64,000 bases of DNA from Callipepla californica brunnescens (taxonomy: Eukaryota; Chordata; Aves; Galliformes; Odontophoridae). The stretch lies in contig JALIRH010000006.1 in NCBI GenBank assembly GCA_023055505.1, forward strand, positions 26,013,105 through 26,077,104, given 5' to 3'. The notes beneath the pieces are model-generated. The model was given only the letters and a program-made list of their open reading frames with translations, ran no database searches and was not told the DNA's origin. The translations under genes and the position numbers were made by a program. Below are positions 9,801 through 24,600 of the stretch, one piece after another; the stretch's first letter is position 1, and each line of letters opens with the position of its first letter.

Positions 9801-12800
9801 TCTGTACACAGAGCATGTGAGAAACGCTGACTGATTTTGTAGTGAATAAATGAGTGTCATTTCTGACCCTGCTTTCCATTTACTCATCCATAGAATGGCC
9901 TTCTATGCTACTGGAGTGAGTTGCTGGGGTTATTTCTTCCCTGTGGAGTCTGTACATGTTATTTCTCTTCATTCCTTTCGTTTTTGTGGATTGTTTGTAT
10001 CCCCGTTTGTGCTTGGAAGGAGGATAGGAGACACAACTGAGGCTCTACCTTTTTCAGGTGACATTTCATAACTTAGGTTTTATACATAAAAATGTCAGAA
10101 AGATCAAAATACATTTCTGTAGAGCTAATAAAGCAATATAATTGATTTATTATTAAGAAAAAAAAGAATACCCTTAGCAGTGTTTCCAGTCTTCCAGGAG
10201 AGAGAATGATAAGGCATATTTTCTGTCTTTTAAGGCCACTGAAATATAATCAAAAGAAAAGTAAGCTAGATTAAAAATACTTTAAATTCTCCTTGCTTAC
10301 TCTGATGGAGAGAGATTTTCTTGCGTGAAATTGGTTAGCTATGTGACATGTAAGCTAAAGTATTTTGCTTCTGTCCCTGTTGCTGTGTTATGTAAACTGA
10401 GATTTCATATTGCACTTTGTGAAGGAGAACGTTACATGGCTTCCTGCTCCAGATGCGTTAAAATCAAGATAAAGAAGGGACCAAGTTTTGCCATTTATGG
10501 TATGTGGTCATAGTCTAAAGTGAATGGAAGCTCCATATAAAGATTGTCAAGGCTAGAAATTAAGTCTAATCCATTAACTTATTTTGTTTAATTAGCTTTA
10601 AGTTACACTTTGCGAAGTGATGTGGAATATATACGTATGCCCATGCAAATCAAAGCAAAGAGAATGGCTTTTCATCCTTAAAAGAGTTACTGATCAGTAC
10701 AGTGATCCATTAGATTTTCACATACGGGCAATTATTCTCCTTTCTACTGAGTACTTCCACTAATATTACTGCTTTGGTTGAGCAGAGGAATAATTAACTA
10801 TACTGATATTAGTGGAGCTGATATTGCTGACATGTAGCAAGGTAAATAAAAATAAAAATCTGCCTTATATGACATAGAAAATGTGTTAGCTAGAGATTCA
10901 GTCTAATTGCACAGAATTAAATCTAATTCCATACTCTCATCCAGTCCTTGGCATTTTAATAGTAATTTGTTTCTCATACTTCGGGTGATTTTAAAAAATT
11001 CAAAGCAAGATTAAATTCTATAGGTCTTTTCCTGTAAAATTTAAGTTTCTGGAAAACTGTGTGCAATTTTGGTCACAGAGTTTTTGTCAGAAGCTACTCT
11101 AAATCCCAGTTTTCTGAAATAAACAGTAGGTCTTTGGTTTAGTAACTGCAAGTTTGCTTAGTGCTGTAGTTACTGTTTCCTAATAGTAATGAATTGGAAT
11201 GCTGTCTCTTTGCCTTGTGTGGATTGATTTTTCTTTTGGAATGCATCTGAAAATTAAATGTTTTCCTATTTTACTGCAGTTTTGTAGTGCAGGGAGAAAA
11301 GCTAACTTTCACTCTGAGAATTGCATTTAAGAATTAAAGCATGAAAATTATAACTATTTAAGTGGAAATGAGTGTTTCCTGGAAGAAAATAGAGACTTTG
11401 GAATCTGATACAACAGGCAACTGGATTAGCCTAGATCATTTTGGTTGGTAACAACTAGAAAATACTCAGAGCCAACCAACTTTTCTGCCAGAGAAGTATC
11501 ATTTGGGAGCAATAGGGAGTGAATATGTAATCAAAGAACTCTTCATCTTCATTCTGCCTCCAGCCTTGCTCTAGCATCTGTAAGAAGAGGTCACTATGGA
11601 GCTGTTCTGCATCGTATTTTGGCTGATTGATTTTTTTGGTGTGTTGATTTTTTTTTTGTTTGTTTGTTTTTGGGTTTTTTCTGTCTCTCTTGATTCGTCA
11701 AGAAATATAGCAGGGGTGATGCCAACAACTTACATACCTCAGGCAGAAGGAAGTCTTGTCACGTAGCTGTAAGTTATATAGGAAGTAGATAAACATTGCA
11801 AGAGCTAATGAATAAGACTCAAGGGAAGAAGTTACATTTTTGTTAATGGTAGAATACTCATATCCCTATCATATGTTGGATATATATAGGATGTACAGAA
11901 TCGAGTATCTTATGCCTGGATAGGCAATAACATCAAGTAATTGCAAAGTCTGATTGTTCCTGGGATTTTGGAACACGTTCTCTCTTTTAGTTCTGAGTTA
12001 GTGATTGCAAGGAGTCATCTTCTTTCATGTCCCAGTGGAAACAAACTCAATTTAATGTAATATAATTTATTCACTATTCAATGCAAAATTACTGTAACCA
12101 AAAAAAAGGTGTCAATAGAACAGCTTTTCATTCTGTGTAAGACTGTGAAATCTGCCATTTTGTTACAGAATGGGTTGTATTTGCCCTTTTCTTATACTAC
12201 TAGCATGCAGAAGGTACATCATTGTCTCCAGTACATAAGCACTGGAGCACTTCTTTACTCAAGTTGAAGGACACTTTGAATACCTGATTTTGTTTGACAA
12301 TGAGCTATGAAGAAACTGAGGTTTCACTTGTATGAGAAATAACTTTACATCCTCTCTACAGTAAAGTTAAATGCAGTTAATCTGAATCTGCTGTTGCAGT
12401 AATGTAAGAGGACGTTTTCTGTGTGATTCATGCAGAAAGAATGTTTGTTTCTTTATAGTTTTATTCAAATGTCAATAACCCTCTAATTATTCTGTGCAGT
12501 TGGCATAAATACTATTTAGATAAAGCAGAATGCTGTGTTTGTGTCTAAGCATGCAGAATTTCATCTGTGATTGTTTATGAAAGCTGGGATTCATTTCCCT
12601 GCCTGGAGAAAAGTTTGATGCCACTTCAAAACCGTGAGCTGGTTTTATTTGTGATAAGATTGTTCTTGATTAAAGGACTAATTTCCCTGTATATACAACT
12701 TTATGCCCTCTAGATGCTCAGGCCTGCATTTTAAACTATTGTATGCATTTCTCTGTAGGCTCTTCTAGATAAGTTAGCATTGTCAGGCATAGGAGGTGCT

Positions 12801-15800
12801 GAAATATTCAGCAATACACATTATTTTCCATTCTCAGAGTACTGCACTGAGATATGCACCTTTTTTTAGAAATGCCATTTTTCCATTTTACAAAAAGGCT
12901 TTGAGGAAATGTATTTTTCTGCCTCTGAAAATTCTGTCCAACAATTGGGGCATTCAGTGTGGACAAGAAGGAGTAGGCTGTGTCCTGAAACTCCTGAAGT
13001 GGTGGATTCAGCCTTCACTCCCATGGAATGCCCTAATTTCTCCCTGTTTGCCATTCCCATTCCTGTCTTGTCTTCAGAAGTAAACAGGTGAATCCAGAAC
13101 ATCCAGACTGGGTTCTGTCTCATGCAGGAATACCTCAGAGAATCACTTTTCTTCATGCAGTAAAGAAAGTAAGAAGAGGAGAGTAAGCAGAAATAGTCAA
13201 TTCTTGCAGTCCTTAAAACAGAAAACTTGAAGGTATCTGCTCTCATTTCTCCATGCTTTATTATCACAGTCCATAAAGATATGTCTAGAGCACAGAGACA
13301 TTATAAGGTGTCTGTGTGCATTGCCTCTTCTCAGGTCCTCAGCTGACCTAGTCACTGCATAGTTGTGGGCAATCGCAGTGGTGTTACCTATGCACACTGG
13401 AAGGCATAAATGGAGCTAATATTGACTTGTTCTTTGTTTTTACAAAACATTCTTAAAGCTGACAGTGCCTCCTATTGTGAGAGTGTTTCCTTCCCTAGAA
13501 TTTTCCCTGCAGCTTTTTCCCAGTCTCCATTGCAGACTGGGTTCCAGTCTGTTTCGTAGTTTGTAACTGGCAGTTCTCTAACAGCCCTTGGCAACTGGCA
13601 TAGACAAGTCCTGTCTGAATTTTCTCCCTCTTCCTTGCTTGAACACTGCAGAATTTTGGAGCACAGGCATCTTAGTGACTGGGAATGAAAAGGAACTCTT
13701 TGTGGGATGGAAAGAAAAAAGGAGAGCTCATCTTTTTCTGGGACAAGTCCTGCCACACTCAGCATCCGAATCAGAGAAACTGTCTGGACAATCTGGATTC
13801 TTCTGTCACAAGACATATGAACAGCAACCATTCAGCTGCACCTGCAGCTTCTAATGCTTCTTGTGCAGCCTTCCTGAAGCTCTAGCTACTGGACTGGAGA
13901 ATTTCTGCTTGTAGGCTGACGTTTGTGGACAGGAAGAAGGTGACAATCAGAGCAGCACGGTTGTGACAGTCTGAAAAAAGCAGAAGTTAAGCAGCATCCC
14001 ATTAGTGTTTAATTTATGAATGTTGATTTGATCGCAGCATACTTGACAAGCTGAATACAGAACTTGGGGACAGTGGGGAGACATGAGTGTCTTCTCAAGT
14101 GTTTTCAGTACTTGGTACTCAGAGTGTAACTATGGATGCCTGTGGAGTATGTTTAAGCAGCATGGATGTGTGCTCCCAGCAATTATAGTCAGAAGTTCTG
14201 ACTGGGTCCCACCCATATTACACATTCAGAACCAGATTTACAATTTATTCTGTAGGTCTCTGGTTCTGCCCCATGTGATTCTGATCATCTGCTTGCTCTA
14301 AAGTGTAGCTCTAAATACCTGCTGTGTTTAAGGTGAAACGTATCTGGAGTCAGTTGGGATATGGTGGATTGTGAAATTCATCCTGGATAGGAAACCCAGA
14401 GGCAGGAGAGACAAGACTGATCTAAGGCAATGTATTGATACTGCATCTTTGTTTTTGCATGTTTCTAAACTGTGCTAAATGATAAGTGGATCAAGACACT
14501 GCTGATTCAAGTCTCCCTGCTTGAGACTGGAGTGGACACTTGAGACTAGCAGTCATTTGCTCTGACTGCTTACAGCAAAGCTGCTTCGTTTGATTATCTG
14601 TCCCAGTCATATCCAGGAGAGCTGACACAGCAATACTAGACAGCTGTGTTTGGTCTGAAATCCAGAGGTCTTGCTATGTAAGTTTTCCTGTTCTGCATTT
14701 CTCAAGTAGTTTGGTGTCTACTGAGCTACAGACAGGCAGCCCCAGTAGAGAACAAGAGTGCTGGGAGAAGTGGAGTTCCCAGAATGGCAGTCAAGGAAGT
14801 TCAGGACTGGGATTCATTGCCTGCCTTATGCGGTGAAGTTGCAAGTTGTTGTTTACCTCTCATCTTGCCATTAGAGGATACAAAATTTGTCCTGTCTGAT
14901 ACAAGTGGCAAAGTAGGTCTGAATTAGCCCCTGCCACTGGGGCTTGGCAATTACATGGGATGTATAGCTCACTACATGTAGCTTTCTGTCTTCCTGAATC
15001 AAATTAAGTTACCCTTTATCTAGTCTAGAGCTGGCTCTGCTGTTTCTGTGTAAGAGCAAGTTTTGGGATGATGAGGCAGAAAGGACAGTCTTGTCTTCTT
15101 GAGGTCTCAGTTTCCCTTTCTTTACCTGGGGAAGTGAGCTGGCAGATATGTAGAAGAACACAGGTTCTCTAGGCAGAACCTGTTTATCATTATCCTTGAG
15201 ATTATTTTCTGCCTCAGTGACAAAATTAGGAGCTATAGATACGAACTTAATCTAGTTCTTCCTGAGTACTTTAGGGAAAATCAGTGAGATCTGTCTGAGG
15301 AACCTGGGATTTAACAGTTTGTTTCTCAGCTGTGCCTCTGGTGTGGGCCTGGGAGAAGGCCTTGAGGCAGAGGAGATTATATCTGGAATTAATGGTAGTA
15401 CTGCACTGAAGATGTCTGTAGGACACATTACTAGCATGGATGGCGGGCTCTTAAGTATTTTATGTTGTTGAGCTTCATGGAAGAAGCAAGCATGGCTTGA
15501 AATGCAGGAAGGTAGTAATTATTTTTTTGATATTAAAGGAAGGTCTTGGACTTTAAAATACTGAAAATTAGAATGTTCCTTTTTCCTGGGGTTCCTGACG
15601 TTATTCAGTTTTACTGGTTGTGCGTTCATCCATCTACACGTTGCCTTTCAAATGTAGCTCCCAGATCTCCTTAATGCTATATATTCCATATCTCCCTGGC
15701 TTGAGTGAAAGTACTTCTTTAGAAATGAAATGGAAGTTCCAGAGTTTCCAATATTCTGTTCTGTTTTGTTGCAGTGTGACAGGTAACAGCAGAGGGGCAT

Positions 15801-18290
15801 TCTGACAAATGGCATCTGACATGGAAGTGTGTATGAAGAAAAGGTGTGGAACTGAATTCTTCCATGGAGAAGAAGTGGCACCCACTATCATTTATTGATG
15901 CTTTCTGAAAGTTAGTGGAGACCAGTGGATGTGAGCACAGTGAGGTGCATTTCATCAGTGATGACAGCAATGGTGGGTCACCTCCACACTGGTACAGATT
16001 TTTACAAATGTGTCATGCAGACTCTCGTTCGTCACTGGTGAGAATGCACAGCTAATGGTGGTGCCTATGCTGAGTAGCATTTTGTAGCTGAGAATTTACT
16101 CTATCAAATGGCATTAATGTGCTCTTTCTATCTGTCATAGTTTCCATGGAAATAAATAAGAGGCCTTAACAACCTATGTAAATATGAAGACAGGCAAGAA
16201 AACACCTTGGTTCACCTTTTGAAATTGGCATAGATAAGCAAGGGCCCAAGGCTTGAGTCAGGCTTAGGCTTCTAGACTGCTTAAGATTCTTCAGCTGTGG
16301 TTCATATTAACTGTTTTCACATGTTCACCTACAGTTGCTATGAAATAGTAAGAAATAATATGTTATGTTTAACATGTATAACATATAATTGTTTGTAACC
16401 AAATGAAAAAATAAGTGGCTGTTTATCTCTTACCTCAAAATGGTCTTTTACATTTTTTTGATTTTGAAAATATATAACATTGTCTTTCAGATTCATCTTT
16501 GAAGCTATATTTTGTTCTAAATTCTCCTACTGTGTTTCTTCTACAGTCTGTCTAGTTTCTTGAGTGGATCATCATTCATCCAGTGGTTGTTCTTCCCTGG
16601 AGTGGTTTATGTTTATGTTTATATTGTTTTTGTCTCTTACACTGTCACATACTCAGATGAGTCCTGGTTTCAGTGAGTGAGATCTCTTTATCACTGCTCG
16701 TAGGTTAAATTCCTATGGAGATTTTACACTTCTCTCTGTGTGAGTCTAGGAGATATGAAGACTTTCTTTTTTGTCTTAGAGGATAGTATTTTTATAAATA
16801 TTTCAGTGCCTGCAATTTTGAATATTTCACCTTTTTTGTTTGCTTTTGGAGGGCTTTTAGTTGAATTGAATTTCTTTCTAAAATGTTACATAATTTTGAA
16901 ATGAAAGTGATAGGCTCATTAGTAAAATATACTGCAACAGGGTTCAGCAAATACACATTTGCCAAATGAAGATTTGAAGCAGCTATTTATTAGAACACAT
17001 GGTGTGAAGATTTCATGAAAAGAATGCAGTATGTTATTATGATTTATACTTGCAATATTATTGAATATGATATATTTGTACCTACATACAATATAATTTG
17101 CTTTATTGTTAAGGCAGATTGCTCTAAATTAAATTACTATTATTATTTTTCTAGAATCTTTATTTTGTAGAGAAGTTCTCTAGTACAGTAAAAAAGTTGC
17201 TCAGGATAATTTGGTATTTCCCAGTATTTGTGTTCATTCTAAAAAACAACTCATCAGGACTGTATACTTGTGATGGTGGGACCTTGTAGCATAGCTGTGA
17301 AACTTGATTTCTTGTGCGTACAATTTATTTTTCACTTATTTTCACACTTAATGTAAATGCTAACATAAAGGAAAGGTACCACTCATCTAGCACCAGCAAA
17401 TGTAATATAAAAATGCAGTGAACAAATTATAGTCAATGTAAATCCATACTGTGGTCTGCTGTTTGCAGAAATGCGTGTGTTTTTTAAATCCAGTCTTATT
17501 ATTGAATGTTGTTCCTTTCATATTTAGGTTGCATAATTTAGAAGTTAGTCTTGCAGAACTTCATAGACTCATGTTCTCCAAGTGAAACCAAGGACTGATG
17601 CTTTTCATAGTATCTGTGACAGATACTAGGCTTCCATATGCCATAGAAGTAGTACTGTAAAGATATTTGCTCTGCTACTTTTTCCACTTGGTAAAAATAC
17701 ATTTTATCTTAAGAATCCTGATAGGAAGCTAGGATTTTAGCTCAAAGCAGCAGTTGCACATCCTCAGAACTTTTTATCTTTTTTTTTTTCAGTCCAGAAA
17801 GGCTTTTTATAGAAAAAATGATGATACGTTCATTACCTAGATAGCAAAGCTCTAAGATTTATTTTATAAGTTTTCTTTTGGTATAATGCCTTTCTTTGAT
17901 TTTCTCTGGTGAATATGACTCACATGAGATGAAGGAACTACTTGACATAACTCATGTTTCATCAACAGTGGAAGCGCTGTAGTCATAGTAGAAAAACACA
18001 GGTGAGGGAACACAAATCATAGAATTTGATGACATCAATGGGCAGTGTTGAAAAGAGGACTTTAAAAATCATAATAAGTGGATTGATGGCTGGGGAGCCG
18101 TCTAAACTGGACAATCTTTGTTATATGATTAACAAATGAAAATAAGTTTGTAGACTGATCTGAGAATAAACAGAAAGAAAATGGAGATGCACATGCCATA
18201 GATAGAGATAGTTTGACAGATAACCAGGCAAAGTCACAGCCGAATCCTAGCTGATAAAAGAAATACAGCTAATTCTGGGTGAACCCCTGG
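6836..18290. other. Intron 1, long unique stretch, no gene seen
   Basis: About 11.5 kb of AT-rich DNA without a recognised gene or repeat family. Small items: T18 at 8149-8166, a T-rich/GTTT tract at about 11645-11690, a perfect octamer ATGCAAAT near 10643, an 11-bp inverted repeat at 10756/10806, and three GATTTAA copies at about 9390-9440. The 13300-15400 part is somewhat less AT-rich and holds a 119-codon minus frame (13472-13831) with no similarity I can name. Confidence 0.45.
10756..10816. repeat. 11-bp perfect inverted repeat, 39-base loop
   Basis: TCCACTAATAT at 10756-10766 is matched by ATATTAGTGGA at 10806-10816. The loop is too large for a strong cruciform. It may be chance or an eroded DNA-transposon remnant. 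Confidence 0.5.
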
Positions 18291-18297
18291 GACACTC

Positions 18298-18675
18298 GAT
18301 TAAGTTGGATATATTTCATCTGGGAGTGGGAATGTAACCCTAAAGAAGGGAATTTTATAAATATAATAAAGCTTGATCTGAGGAAGGAAAATAATTAAAT
18401 ATTAGTTGAGGTTAGTTGATTGTTGGAGATACCGAATTTATGTAAGCAAAGATGTAAGTAAGCTAGGTAGTTTTGGAGTCTTTGTAATGAGATCAGAGAC
18501 ATAGCTTTAGATGTAAGGAAATCTGTAAACTTAGAAGGAAAGTTGACACAGAAGATTGGTGATAATATTGGCACCTGGGAAGTAGGGCATAATGTGCAAA
18601 TTAAATTGATTAGAGGGAAAAAATTAAGTTGGGTTGGATGAATTAACTTGATGAGATGGACAAATTAAGTTGATG
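18298..18675 (+). repeat. Degenerate periodic motif related to AATTAAGTTGATG
   Basis: Copies at 18298-18310 (GATTAAGTTGGAT), 18598-18611 (AAATTAAATTGATT), 18621-18634 (AAATTAAGTTGGGT), 18640-18653 (GAATTAACTTGATG) and 18662-18675 (AAATTAAGTTGATG). The last four start 23, 19 and 22 bases apart. The surrounding sequence (18000-18800) is purine-rich and unlike its neighbours. It may be an eroded minisatellite. Confidence 0.5.
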
Positions 18676-18679
18676 TGTA

Positions 18680-21600
18680 CAGTAGGACTAAGCTGTTGGT
18701 AGCTAACCTGGGGTCTGTCTTGAGAGAATGAGTCTAAAAAAGAGGATGAAAATGCCAAGGATTGAGAGCTATTTTTCTTATTATTTTTGAGCAATCTCTG
18801 ATAGATATTGAGGAGTTATAAAGCTGTGACATGCTGAAAGAGTCTGCTTAAATTGTAACCATTATTTTAGGTACGTAGTGGGAGAATTGCTTTGTTATTA
18901 GATTAGGTAAATAGAGAACTGTTTAACATCAAAGTAGTAATAGTCCAAGCAGGTTTATTTGAAGAGACCACATTTGATCCTCATGTTTTAAATACATGTT
19001 CCACTGTAGGAACTTACCTTGATCATTTTAACTTGTTGAGAGCTCAAATCAGTAATTTTTTTTCTTGCTTTTAACATTAGTGATAATTCAAAGATTATGA
19101 GTGTGGTACTACCTTGACATGCAGATACAGATTGTTTATGATGATGATAGTAACCAATTCAGGTTTATTTTATGTGCTGAATAATTCCGTCAAACATTCA
19201 TTATTCATCTAAGCAGATTATTTGTAACCATCAGCTTACAAGACATGTTTTTAAGCACTAGCAAGAAGTGATTGTATTTAAGTATAGTATCATTTTAGAA
19301 GCTAACTCAATTTCTTTTCCAGTATAGTTGATCAGTCCATTTCAGGTATTGAACTTGTTCTTCCTTTTATAATGTGACATAAGTATATCAGCAATTACAT
19401 TTTTGTTCCTTCTTAGAGGCACATAAGGGCAAAATTGGGGTCGAATATTGTAGTGTAATTGAGTGCTTATTTTTTTTTTTAATTCTTTTTTTCCCCTTCT
19501 ATTCTGTGGTTATGCTATTATCTTTGAGGGACGCAAGTTAGGTACCCACCTAACTTCATGTTTATAATTAGTTCCATTGATGATTATTTGGATGACTTGG
19601 AACAAAATTTATCCTTGATAGATTAGGGCTTTGAGTCTCACAAAGAGTGTGCTTTGTGAATGGACTCACACTTGCATAAATGCAGGTAATGAACCTCAGG
19701 GGACAGGTAAAAGTTCACAGCACTGTGAATAGAATAACCTGTAATAAGCATGCTGATCCTCTCCAAAACTAGTCAAGTTTGAATTAGTGTTAGTCAAACT
19801 CTGGTGAACTAAAGTAAGCCATCACAACAAGCAGTGTGTACAGCAGGGAAGAGGATGTGAGAAGTAACAAGAAAATGGAATGTAAAATGAGAGAGTTTAA
19901 CTCACTGTGCTCTGAATGATTGGAGTTTGTGAGAATAATGTAATTAAGCAGTAATGTTTGAAAAGTGGACTTAATGTGTCTGAACAGGAGAATCAGAGTA
20001 TCTGTTTTGTTCAGAGCTGTTGCACTGTTTGTGCTTCAGGTGTTAGGCTGTCCTGTATGGGAAATCCAGTGTTCAAGTGATGATATGGCAATCCCAGACA
20101 GAGCAAGTTGGATCACTGAAAAAAGAGGCATTGGCAGAGGCTTTGAAACTGTTCATAGCAGTCACTAAGATACCAGTTACATCTTTACTAATAGCTCTGA
20201 CTTCTGAAGAACCCGTTGTGGCCAGTGGAAGGGCCTCAGAGATGTCTATAAACTATTCTGTAGTCAGATACTCCACTGAATAATCCTGATGGCATATAAG
20301 AATTATCAAAAATGTAGTTATGAAGAGCTAGCCACATTGTTTAGGCTCAGTAAGTCCTCTTTGTGAGCCTTGTCAACTTATTGAGGGTAAAGAAGAAGCA
20401 AATGTAAGGAAGTTGAGAGGAAATATAATCTTTATTACTATTTCTAATTGAAATTACTTTAACTCAATTAAAATATGCATATTATTTTGATAGAAAGGGA
20501 CAGACATTAATTCTTGAGGTCAAGATAGTAACAGAAGTATGAACAAACTTTTCTTTAAATTCATAAGACAAAAGTACTGTAAATACAAAGTAATAACTTG
20601 ATTAACGCTGAAATATTTGTGAAAATGTGACAACTGAGTCAATGTGAGATTTAAATCAGCTTCTTGTACCTACACATTGCTCCTAAACTGAAGGGAAACA
20701 CTTTTTCAGGTAGTGAAAAACAATGCCCTTATGAATAGGTAACCTTTGTCATCAGAACTTACAGTCCTATCTTAAAGATTCTGACCTTTAAAACCTGTCT
20801 GTATCTGACCTTTCCATATCTATAAAATGATTTTGGTAGTATTTTTGAAAGTACTTGCATTGTCTTTAATTTTCATCAGGTTTATAGGAAAGAAACTGAT
20901 GGAAGCATGAGCTCAGGCTTACAAAAATTGAGATTTACTATTTGTAAATGGCGTCAGGAGTACATTAGGACTGCTAGTGAATTGCTTAGGTAAAAATCAA
21001 GGTCTTCTAAGTGACTTTTTAAAGAGTTAAAGGCGGAAAAGAGCTGCGACTGCAACAGGTTGTCATGCTAGTGTCAAGAAACTGGGAGATACGGGATAAG
21101 TGGAAAGGACTGAATATCAAAAAAGCACTGTGCTTTATATTGTGTGGAGAGAAGACAGTGCTACAGGAGGAGAGATGGCTAAGAAGAACTCCCTAAAATG
21201 TGAATTGAGACAGCGAAAATTCCATGGCATCTTAATCTCAGGAGAGCTTTTACATAGAAAACTTGGCATTGTATTAGAATGGTTTGTTTGTTTGTTTGTT
21301 TGTTCAAAGAACAAATGGTTTATTACTGCAGAATATTTGAAAGTCATGTGAGGTCACTGTGCTACTGAAGGCCAAAGGCTGCCATTCACTGTAACCCTTA
21401 CTTTCTAAAGTAAAACCCCTGTATATAGCTTTCTTTAGCTTTAAATCTTGAGTTGCTTTTCCACTCCCCAGCTTAATGAGGTATTGACTCGATGTAATGA
21501 TAGGCTATGAAATGTAGCACTTCAGACAGTTGGCCCAAACCACAAGACTCTTTCCAAAATAAAGCTGAGAGTAAATTTTAACTCATTCATTGTATGGAAG

Positions 21601-24600
21601 AAATGTTTAGTGGTAAAAGTGTCTGAAAAAGAGACAGCGTTATTGTATGTGTTACTTCTTCAGTACTGACTGTGTTGAAAGGGACGGAGGAAGGGAGCAG
21701 GCTGGAGCACAGGATGAGGAATGGAGCTGTGCAGTATTGCCCTCAATCTGGGAAGGAAAATCTAAATGCTGCTTTTTCTGAAACAAATTATTCCGCAATT
21801 CTGCAAGCAAATGGAGATTTAATTGGATTTTTGTCAGCTGTCAACTTCTTTCTAAGATGGAAGGTACAAATCTTGTAGACACATGCTAAAGGAAAGTTTC
21901 CTTTGTGTTTCTTATTCTTGCATTCCTCTACCTCTCAGCCTAACCTGGTTCTTTCACCTGATGGCAGCATATGAAAAGAAAGGTAACCAGTCCCTGTTAA
22001 ATCATGGGCCCCTCACCCAGGTAATGACACGTCTGATGAGTATGAGGCCTTGGTGCAGGTGTTGGGTGTTTTGCAGGCAGGGGGCAATGCAGGTTCCTCT
22101 GGGTCCCAGCTGTGGGCTGTAGCTGATTTGGAGAGTGCTTGCAGATGGATGGCAGGCTCTTTATTACTTGTCAGCAAGCTTTGTTCTTCTCTCTTCCTCC
22201 ATAGTTAGAGGATTCTGCTTGTGAGCACAAAGGTGGTGGGTGTTTTGTGAGTACAGAATGCCAAAAGGGTCGTATTTCCATTTTTTTCTATCTCCCTTCC
22301 CTGGCCCCAACATTTTTAACAGCGTTAACCTAAGGTCTTGAATAGTCTGAGTGAAACCTTGGCTTGATGTGAAGAAGGTATGATGTTAATCAGTTAAAGC
22401 TTTTCAACTCTGTTTTATTGATCTTATTTGGAATGAATCTGTGAAATATGAAGTTGTGTTTGATGGTTGTTTTTGATATCTTTTATCAGCAGGAGTCCTT
22501 ACTTCTCTCTTAAATGTTACACAGTTGCTTTTTTTCTTTATTTTTTTCTTTTTTTCTTTTTCTTTTTCTTTTTTCTTTAGTACAATAAATAATAAAGTTT
22601 GCAGATCAGTTCTGATGTAGTGTGTGGATTAGATTTCCAGGGTAGGGGAAGCCTCCCACCCCTAACAGTGTTGCCTATGGATTCGCATATTCTTACTGTG
22701 CAAGCTAAGTGCTTAAAACAGTTCCTTCATTTGCTTTTTTCATGAAATGCACTTTAAAGTTTACATAGATGCAGCTTTATTACTAATATCCATGCAGTCT
22801 GTTGTCTCTGTGAGAACAGTAAAGAGAAATGAACATGTGGAAGAAATCGACCGGTGCAAATGTTCATTGGATGGTGCTTCATGGTCCTGCAGAACTGCTG
22901 TCATAGCTCCTGCTTTGTACAGGTACTGAAAGCTGCCTCCCTCCTATCTCTTTCCAGAACAAGAGACAAGCAGATGAGGGAGATGGTCTGCCCTATTGAA
23001 GGATAGCTGTCTGAGCTTTCTTTTACCTGGAGGTGAAGGAACGCGTATACAGTACTGAATGAAGTTATTAATAGTAATGAGCCTTTTGTGGTGGTTAGCT
23101 TATGGCAATGTGTGTTGATAGGGTTCAAGTTTTGCTCTGCAAATGTGAAGTAGGAGGTAGACAGCTATGCATCCATTAATGCACATTTAAACACAACAGT
23201 TTGAGTGAGAATTAGAAACACCTTGTGTAAAAAGGGATTTAGAATGGAGAATTTGATGAATTCTGAAAAATATGGAGTTACTGTCAGTTTTTCCTTCTTT
23301 ACATAGAGGAGTTGCATGTATTATAGTGCTATGGTTTGATGTAGGATAAGATGTAAAAGGTACTCCGAACAGTGTGGTTTAAAAATGTCTACTTAATAGA
23401 ATCAGATGAAAGGGTTTATATCCTACTCTAATTTCGTAAACTTTAATAGCGCAAATAATATTTCCACTGGTGAAATAAATTCTTCAACTCTATACTGTGT
23501 TTATTATGGGACTGACATCTCATTTTGAGAAAGCAGAGCTGTACCTTTAAGTGCTTCTCTCTCTCTCTTAACTGAGGTTTTGCTGTGGCAGGGAAAATGT
23601 AATAGTGCATATTTTTCATCAAAGCTGCTGTAGTCTGTAATGCATTTCCCTTGGCACGTGCCCACATTTAATTACAAGTTTCATACCTAAACATAGGTAA
23701 CTGAAGTCTCTCCTTCCTGAGAAAGAAAGTGCTTTTCTCACAGATAGTGGAAGTAGATATTACTTGGAAAAGTTACGTATCATTGGAGAGTGCCCTTTAA
23801 TTTTTTTCCTCTTACTTCTTTTGGTGTACAGAGTGCATCATGTTTTTTTTAATCTGTATCTGTTACTTTTCCCTGCTGCAGTTGGTCATGAGACTAGGAA
23901 AAAAAAAAAAAAAGAAAAAAAAAAAGAAAAAAAAAAAGCAAAGCCAAAGAATGTTTTCCCAAATCTTGGCGTATTGGTTATCTTGCCTGCATATGAGGTT
24001 TTTTTTATTTTGTCTAAGTAAGAAGAAAAAGAAATATGAAACGTTAACAAAAGACAATAGGCGTGACCTTTTTTTTTTCCTGGTCCAAGAGCTCAAGCCA
24101 GTGAAATCTTGTAGTAGCACATTGGACCATTACTGTAAATTTTAGTAGGATCAGATTTTTATAATTGCATTAATATGTATTTTCCATTTCCTCTGAGAAT
24201 GCTTTATTCTTGCCAAAATGGAGATGTTTCTTGTCTTGATCTGTTTAAACATCAAAAAGATAGATGAAACCGTGGGTTGTGTGACTTGCCTGTTACGTGA
24301 GTTGCTTTGCACCTCCTTTTTTTCCCCTTGTTTTTCTCTTCTGATGCTGCTTCCATTTGTTTCTGAAGAAAAATTCTGCATTTCTTGAATACTGTTGTAC
24401 TTTCACTTGCTGCTTCTCATCCTTTTATCGCAATTAACTATTTTAGCTGAAGGCACATCTTGGGGTAGAACTCAGAACTGTCATTCAGGATGTCTTCTGG
24501 CAGCGTAGTGAATTCTTATGACCTCTTCCATGCTCTCTTCTGTTTCCTGCTCTGTTTCTGAGTTTCAGAATTATTCTTCTCTGTTAATCAGAAACATCTT

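Noticed and set aside
12866..13267. 133-codon minus-strand frame
   Set aside because: No recognisable domain, overlapping frames on the other strand, no promoter or splice support.
13472..13831. 119-codon minus-strand frame in a less AT-rich part of intron 1
   Set aside because: Looks like random sequence. An opposing plus-strand frame (13588-13854) has equal merit, and neither shows similarity.
23898..23937. A-rich tract as a retroposon tail
   Set aside because: Interrupted regularly by single G, with no polyadenylation signal or coding remnant upstream. Read as a simple repeat.
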